Source: a bacterium
GTDB taxonomy: Bacteria > Armatimonadota > Fimbriimonadia > Fimbriimonadales > JBAXQP01
Direction: 5' to 3'
Length of the DNA stretch: 10,671 nt
Assembly: GCA_037131655.1 (NCBI GenBank)
Contig: JBAXQP010000071.1
Location: 1 to 10,671 of the forward strand
Position 1 is the first letter of the stretch. The number at the start of each line of letters is the position of its first letter. The position numbers and the translations under genes were made by a program. The notes below the pieces were generated by a model. That model did no database searches. It saw only the letters and a list, made by a program, of their open reading frames with translations, and had not been told where the DNA came from. Shown piece after piece: positions 6,973 through 10,671 of the stretch.

Positions 6973-7042
6973 GGACTCATCGGCATCTCTGTCGAATATA
7001 TAGGTATCTAACGCCAATATACAAGGAGATGCCGATGAGTCC
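6973..7042 (+). promoter_or_regulatory. 17-bp inverted repeat burying the transposase SD and start codon
   Basis: GGACTCATCGGCATCTC (6973-6989) is the exact complement of 7026-7042, with a 36-nt loop. The right arm covers the end of the SD (AAGGAG 7023-7028), both candidate ATGs (7029 and 7035) and the second to third codons. An RNA entering from the upstream gene would fold and hide the start, while a transcript begun inside the loop would not. This matches the known logic of IS10 and IS50, where outside transcription is kept from making transposase. Its use here is inferred. Confidence 0.65.
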
Positions 7043-8231
7043 ACTAACTGATAGAATATCTTCATTCTTATCCCATGTCAACCGTAGCTTGTTTTCTCTG
7101 TTGGATGATGCTGAAATTGAGCATACCCCCAAGCTCTTACAGCTTGCTACGCTACTGGAATTGCTACAAATTGAGAGATTCGCTCCGCGACACTCACCTT
7201 ACAAAGTGGGGGTTAAACCTAAATATCGGCAGCAATTGCTGCGTACTTTCGTGGCAAAAGCATTCTATAACGCTACGGATACCAAAGCATTCCGCGAACG
7301 ATTGCTGCAGGATAAGAGTTTGCGCAAGGTTTGTGGCTGGGCATATCGATGGGAAATCCCGAGTGAATCAACATTCAGTCGGGTATTTACTGAATGCGCT
7401 GAGACTGGTTTAACCGATACTGTACATGCAGCACAAGTTGATTTCTGGTATGGCGACTCCGTTATTCGCAATGTTTCGACTGATTCCAGTGCCATACCGG
7501 CGCGTGAGAAGCCAGTAACTCGTGCCAAACCTAAAGAAGATGTTGAACTGGCCGCCAAATCTGATGTAGAACTGGCGGCCAAACCTAAAGAAGAAGCTGA
7601 ACTGGCCGTCGAACCAGCTTCTGGGAAAAAGAAAAAGCAGAAAAAAGATGGCGCAGCTAAAGCGTCTTCCACGCCTGCAGAGCCTACGCGATTGGAACGT
7701 CAAATCACGCAGGTGCCGGAGATCGCATTATTGGAGTTGGCGACCGCCTGTGATGTTGGCTGCAAGACGAACAGCAAGGGCAATAAGGATTATTGGATTG
7801 GCTACAAGTTTCATGTACGGGTGGCTGATGGCAAAATACCATTGATAGCGGTAACCACGGCAGCGTCAGTGCATGACAGCCAGGTGGCAATCCCCTTGAT
7901 GAAGATGAGCGATCGACTGGTTACATCATTATATGAGCTAATGGATCGCGGATATGACGCAAAATGGATACGCAAGGCTGCGGAATTAGCGGGACATGTC
8001 CCAATTATCGATTATATCCGTCGTCGCGGGCAGGAGCATGCAGAGCAACTTGGCCCTGACCGTGCCGAGCATTACAAAGGAAGAACGGTGGTCGAACAGT
8101 TTAACGGGCGCTTGAAAGACGAATTCGGCGGGAATCATCTACGAGTCCGCGGTCCGCGCAAGGTGCATGCGCACCTGATGTTTGGCACGCTCGTCATCTT
8201 CGCAGATCAGATATTGCGTACAATAACATAA
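7035..8231 (+). CDS. DDE transposase of the IS
   Basis: Catalyses excision and insertion of the surrounding element. It is 398 residues from the ATG at 7035, chosen because AAGGAG (7023-7028) then lies 6 nt away; the in-frame ATG at 7029 would touch the SD. The N-terminal helical region (about 1-140) resembles a DUF772-type DNA-binding part. Catalytic residues fit D150 (STDSSAIPAR), D304 (LMDRGYDAK) and E354 (VVEQFNGRLKDEFGG), with YKFHV and SVHDSQVAIPLM between. Between about 160 and 220 sits a low-complexity linker with repeated VELAAKP-like units and a poly-lysine patch, which probably separates the first Asp strand from the rest of the fold. The C-terminal HAHLMFGTLVIFADQILR is typical of this transposase type. 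No frameshift is seen. Confidence 0.9.
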   Translation: MSPLTDRISSFLSHVNRSLFSLLDDAEIEHTPKLLQLATLLELLQIERFAPRHSPYKVGVKPKYRQQLLRTFVAKAFYNATDTKAFRERLLQDKSLRKVCGWAYRWEIPSESTFSRVFTECAETGLTDTVHAAQVDFWYGDSVIRNVSTDSSAIPAREKPVTRAKPKEDVELAAKSDVELAAKPKEEAELAVEPASGKKKKQKKDGAAKASSTPAEPTRLERQITQVPEIALLELATACDVGCKTNSKGNKDYWIGYKFHVRVADGKIPLIAVTTAASVHDSQVAIPLMKMSDRLVTSLYELMDRGYDAKWIRKAAELAGHVPIIDYIRRRGQEHAEQLGPDRAEHYKGRTVVEQFNGRLKDEFGGNHLRVRGPRKVHAHLMFGTLVIFADQILRTIT

Positions 8232-8397
8232 AACTGATCCAGTGAAGGAGAATAATGCAGGTTTTTGGCCATCCTACATGACGGCCAGGGCTACGCATAC
8301 TTCGCGCAGCGTAAAAAGTTGAATTTTGGTGTGTTAGCAGTTAAGTTAATGCCCTATAATGCTACTTTGGCCAAAATTATAGCGCATTCCGGTGAAA

Positions 8398-8422
8398 ATT
8401 GGCGCTAATTTGCAATTAGCTC
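8398..8422 (-). repeat. IS right terminal inverted repeat
   Basis: Complement of the left end with five mismatches over 25 bases. It also holds an internal palindrome, CTAAT-TTGCA-ATTAG (8405-8419). Confidence 0.75.
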
Positions 8423-8432
8423 AACAGAGCCA
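8423..8432 (+). repeat. Direct repeat at the right IS junction
   Basis: Second copy of AACAGAGCCA (first at 6938-6947). In the restored frame it reads through ACA GAG CCA, then TTT ATC AAC, continuing the interrupted protein. Confidence 0.6.
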
Positions 8433-9437
8433 TTTATCAACGAGATCCTTGAGACGTCTGATAATGATATCATTTCCCGAGTACTATACGGCTATCAGGA
8501 ACATAGGGGAAATATCCCAACTAGTGTGTGGACGAACAGAATTATTGAATTGGCGATGGACAGTGATGATAATGTCCGCAATCCTGCCTGTCAGTTGGCA
8601 ATAACTCTACCGAGTAATATGCTTCAGGACAAAGAAAGAGTTATCGTTAATTATTTAACAGAATGGTTTGAGCAATTGGACCCCCAATTGATAGGATTGG
8701 ATGAGTATGCGCCTCTCGCAGCAATGTACAGTAAATGTGGTGAGGATTTTAAAGGAAAGTATGAAGAACTGTTGTTGGGCTGCATTAAACATGATGCAAA
8801 TAGCATGAAAGTTGATCAGATTGCAGCTTGCACTAAGGCATTGGCACAGGAGCACTCTCCATTATTCACGAAACTAATTGAGTGGATAGGAGAGGCGGGC
8901 TATTTTCAGCTCATCCGGAAGACTGCAGCGGCTTTGCGAACATCATTAAAGAATGAGCATGATGAAAAGTGGCTTGAAGAGCAAGTCTTACAGCTTCCCT
9001 ATCAAACAAGCACCGGCACGGCAGTTTTGGGGAGCACATTGGGCTATGTCCAATGCATGGATTCGGCATGGCAATTTGCGCAAGCGCAGGGTGAAGATTC
9101 CCTTTCGTTGAGTTTCCTTTCATCTCTAGCTTGTGGTGGGAACAGCGAGGCTGTTTACATCCTTTCTCAACTTGAAAAATCTTTGTACCAGTCTATTCAA
9201 CGTAATGAGAGCAACACAACCCCTGAATTGTTACATGCGTGGTCTGAGATGCAAAGAGATTTACTAAGCTCTTTAAGTATATGGGCGTATCAACCGACAG
9301 CATGTATCTCGATACGTTGGAAATCTTTGTTAAGCATGCTGCGAATAGGAAAAGATAATTACTTTCCCACCCAAGGTGCACTTATTGGGATGGCGAATCT
9401 ATGCTATGCAAAGCAATATCCGGTCAGCTTCACCTAG
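8427..9437 (+). pseudogene. 3' part of the IS-interrupted helical-repeat protein gene
   Basis: The frame is open from the IS edge to the TAG at 9435-9437, encoding 336 residues that begin EPFINEILETSDNDIIS. It is in phase with the 5' part ending at 6941. Translation could restart at the GTG at 8526 (303 residues), but no strong SD precedes it and 33 native codons lie upstream of it. The sequence is almost wholly helical with HEAT-like pairs (DSDDNVRNPACQLAITLP, FTKLIEWIGEAGYFQLIRK) and no catalytic motif that I recognise. It is probably an interaction scaffold. Codons remain clean, so the insertion seems recent. Confidence 0.75.
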
Positions 9438-9488
9438 TCTACCCAAAAGTCAAGCTATCCGCAAGTTGATGCTGGATAAGGGGATACG

Positions 9489-9680
9489 ATGGGGCGAAAG
9501 TATGGTGTTTCTTTCTCATGGAAGCGAGCATTAGGGATATCAAGTGCAATAAATAAGATTGCGGTGATGACATTATGCGGTACAAAGACCTTGGAGAAGT
9601 ATTGGCATACACAGAAAACGTTAAGTCTGTGTGCGAACACTGAAGGTGTATATTGCTGTAGCAAGCACTTTCGGCGGTGA
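9489..9680 (+). CDS. Small basic ORF with FSWKRALGIS motif, unknown function
   Basis: 63 residues, ATG at 9489, weak SD (AGGGGA about 6 nt upstream). The N-terminus MGRKYGVSFSWKRALGIS is basic and aromatic. I have an unverified impression that this motif recurs in short uncharacterised bacterial proteins. The second half (four Cys, ending YCCSKHFRR) looks less ordered and may be degraded or frameshifted from an ancestor. It lies between the helical-repeat gene and a membrane protein gene on the same strand, spaced 51 and 49 nt, so it may be co-transcribed. No function can be assigned. Confidence 0.4.
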   Translation: MGRKYGVSFSWKRALGISSAINKIAVMTLCGTKTLEKYWHTQKTLSLCANTEGVYCCSKHFRR

Positions 9681-9729
9681 CGAGGTAATCGATATCTGAG
9701 TTATCCAAGGCAGGCAAAGGAGGCTTCGC

Positions 9730-10155
9730 GTGCTCGAATCGTTAGGTGTGCTTTTAATCATTATTATTGCTTTTGTCGTAATGCTGGGGCAAGGCCGTCG
9801 AGTTGGCGGATGTCTGTCAAAAACATTCAGCGGAATTTTCACAGGTATTGCTGGCTGTGCGATTGCCATCATCCTCATGTTGATCATCGGCGGGATGATG
9901 TTAGGAAAGGTGAATAGCTTTTTCGCAGGTATCTTTGGAGGCGGGCAGAAACCATCAACGTTGGATCAACAACTTACTGTCACCATGTCGTTTGATCCCC
10001 CTTCCCCCATCGCAGTTGGGAATATTCTGAAAATAAAAGTTACCCCTCCGGCTCGATCAAGTGTATCGGTACAAGTTAAAGATGAATCTGGGAACATCGA
10101 GACGTTATCCGCCAAAGCCTTTCAGCACTCTTACGAGTGGAAGCCGGTATCGTAG
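9730..10155 (+). CDS. Membrane protein with Ig-like domain, probably truncated by frameshift
   Basis: GTG start at 9730 with AAAGGAGG (9716-9723) 6 nt upstream, 141 residues. Two hydrophobic segments lie at about 5-20 (LGVLLIIIIAFVVML) and 31-59 (FSGIFTGIAGCAIAIILMLIIGG). A short glycine-rich stretch is followed by an Ig/FN3-like beta domain at about 78-138 (LTVTMSFDPPSPIAVGN, then VSVQVKDESGNIET). The frame stops at 10153-10155 just where another frame takes over with an M23-like peptidase end. The original gene was therefore probably an anchored M23 peptidase, now broken. As it stands the product would be a membrane-anchored beta domain. Confidence 0.6.
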   Translation: MLESLGVLLIIIIAFVVMLGQGRRVGGCLSKTFSGIFTGIAGCAIAIILMLIIGGMMLGKVNSFFAGIFGGGQKPSTLDQQLTVTMSFDPPSPIAVGNILKIKVTPPARSSVSVQVKDESGNIETLSAKAFQHSYEWKPVS

Positions 10156-10373
10156 AGCCAAATCAGAAAGTTGGGGTTGTACTTGATTATCAATCAAGCA
10201 TTGATCACCTTCACCTTGGAGTTTGCGTCGGTCAGAATGTCCCGACCAGCGGTTGGGGACGAGCACCGTTGGTTAATAGCCAAATTCCTACAGCGGATTC
10301 TTTCGGGCTTACAAATGGTTGGGCTGATCCTGTGGATTTTCTAAAGAACCACAAGGCTGATAACTCCTGGTAG
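10086..10373 (+). pseudogene. C-terminal half of an M23-type (LytM) metallopeptidase domain, out of frame
   Basis: This frame is open from 10086 to the TAG at 10371-10373; the earliest usable start is the GTG at 10137 (78 residues). It reads VEPNQKVGVV, then DHLHLGVCVG with His codons at 10206 and 10212, and ends GWADPVDFLKNH. This matches the last part of M23 zinc endopeptidases: the step before the HxH metal ligand, then the closing Gly-x-x-Asp-Pro strand. The first half, with the HxxxD metal ligands, is absent. It overlaps the membrane/Ig ORF in another frame, so an internal deletion that also shifted the frame is likely. It should be inactive as a peptidase. Confidence 0.5.
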
Positions 10374-10401
10374 TTATCATGGTCTATTGAAGTAATCAGT
10401 T

Positions 10402-10608
10402 ATGCCTCAACTAATCGCAATAATTATCATAATATATCTTGCATACCTTTTGATCAGGTATGTTGTGATACCTATTGTCATTATGGGCGGAAAATTGATT
10501 GCCGTCATCTTTGCCGTAGCAATTTGCGTTGGTATATTATCTGGACTCTTACTAGCTGCCAAAACACCGTTTATCTACTTCTCCCACCTTCAGAAACGGG
10601 CTAGATAA
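10402..10608 (+). CDS. Small two-helix membrane protein
   Basis: 68 residues with two hydrophobic segments, about 3-30 (LIAIIIIIYLAYLLIRYVV) and 32-54 (KLIAVIFAVAICVGILSGLL), and a basic end (HLQKRAR). The SD is weak (GAAG about 9 nt upstream). It lies 28 nt after the M23 remnant on the same strand. It may be complete or the shortened N-terminus of a larger membrane protein. Family and role are unknown. Confidence 0.5.
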   Translation: MPQLIAIIIIIYLAYLLIRYVVIPIVIMGGKLIAVIFAVAICVGILSGLLLAAKTPFIYFSHLQKRAR

Positions 10609-10640
10609 CGAATCATCGATGTTTCGTATTCGCTGCACGG

Positions 10641-10670
10641 TTGAGAATTAAAACATTATTGTACTATACA
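10641..10670 (+). promoter_or_regulatory. Weak promoter candidate at the right edge
   Basis: TTGAGA (10641-10646), 18 bp, TATACA (10665-10670), after an AT-rich stretch. It would serve a gene beyond the window. Confidence 0.3.
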
Positions 10671-10671
10671 C

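Larger units (their letters stand above)
6942..8422 (+). mobile_element. Insertion sequence with DDE transposase, 1481 bp, complete
   Basis: The ends are imperfect inverted repeats. 6942-6966 begins GAGCCAATTGCAGATTA, and 8398-8422 read on the minus strand begins GAGCTAATTGCAAATTA, matching at 20 of 25 positions. A direct repeat flanks the element. One transposase gene fills most of it, followed by about 190 nt of noncoding end sequence that includes several short palindromes (for example TTTGGCCAAA at 8366-8375). It looks intact and could still be active. The family (IS4/IS5/IS1182-like superfamily) is judged from the transposase only. Excising it restores the host reading frame. Confidence 0.85.

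Noticed and set aside
7265..7703. Minus frames of 97 and 135 codons
   Set aside because: They mirror the low-complexity linker of the transposase (poly-Phe and Ser-rich runs) and have no support.
8392..8604. 70-codon plus frame at the right IS end
   Set aside because: It crosses the IS boundary and overlaps the restored frame of the interrupted gene in another phase.
9439..9887. Minus frames of 92, 69 and 88 codons
   Set aside because: Antisense to the small ORF and the membrane protein gene, no SD, no motifs.
1..10671. tRNA, rRNA or known riboswitch
   Set aside because: I saw no tRNA cloverleaf, rRNA core sequence or familiar riboswitch core on either strand by eye; a covariance-model scan would settle it.

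Overview
The window is bacterial DNA of moderate base composition, with strong Shine-Dalgarno (SD) sites and sigma70-type promoters. I cannot name the host from sequence alone. It looks like an accessory island: an intact chaperone-like operon faces left, a partly decayed set of small, helical-repeat and membrane genes faces right, and an insertion sequence (IS) has landed inside one gene.

Left half, minus strand (5769 to 1). A well-formed promoter (TTGACG, 17 bp, TACTAT) is flanked by a tandem direct repeat and overlapped by an inverted repeat. It drives three genes in order. The first is a GrpE-like nucleotide exchange factor with a long proline/serine-rich N-terminal tail. The second is an Hsp70/DnaK-like ATPase with a complete nucleotide-binding core, a helical insert near the interdomain linker and almost no C-terminal lid. 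The third is a very long protein, open to the left edge (at least 970 residues), with two J-like segments lacking the HPD motif, two four-cysteine zinc ribbons, a helical stretch and several fibronectin-III-like beta domains. The gene order and the translational overlap of the first two suggest one dedicated Hsp70 machine whose J-like partner has become a scaffold or recognition protein. The third gene is missing from any list of closed ORFs because its stop lies outside the window.

Middle (5770 to 6533). This stretch holds a possible dead gene fragment, a terminator-like hairpin facing left, three perfect 13-bp tandem repeats ending one base before a TTGACA -35 box, and a 41-codon gene for a Cys/His-rich small protein with an excellent SD.

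Right half, plus strand. A gene for a helical (HEAT-like) protein is split by a 1481-bp IS (6942 to 8422) carrying a DDE transposase. Removing the IS and one copy of the flanking repeat restores a single 472-residue reading frame. The transposase start is buried in a 17-bp inverted repeat, which should block translation from read-through transcripts. Downstream lie a 63-residue basic/Cys-containing ORF, a two-helix membrane protein with an Ig-like domain, an out-of-frame C-terminal half of an M23-type metallopeptidase domain, and a second small two-helix membrane protein. A weak promoter candidate sits at the right edge.

The likeliest undescribed system is the GrpE / short Hsp70 / HPD-less J-Zn-FN3 cassette with its private promoter. 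The right-hand genes may be former partners that are now decaying; that link rests on proximity only.
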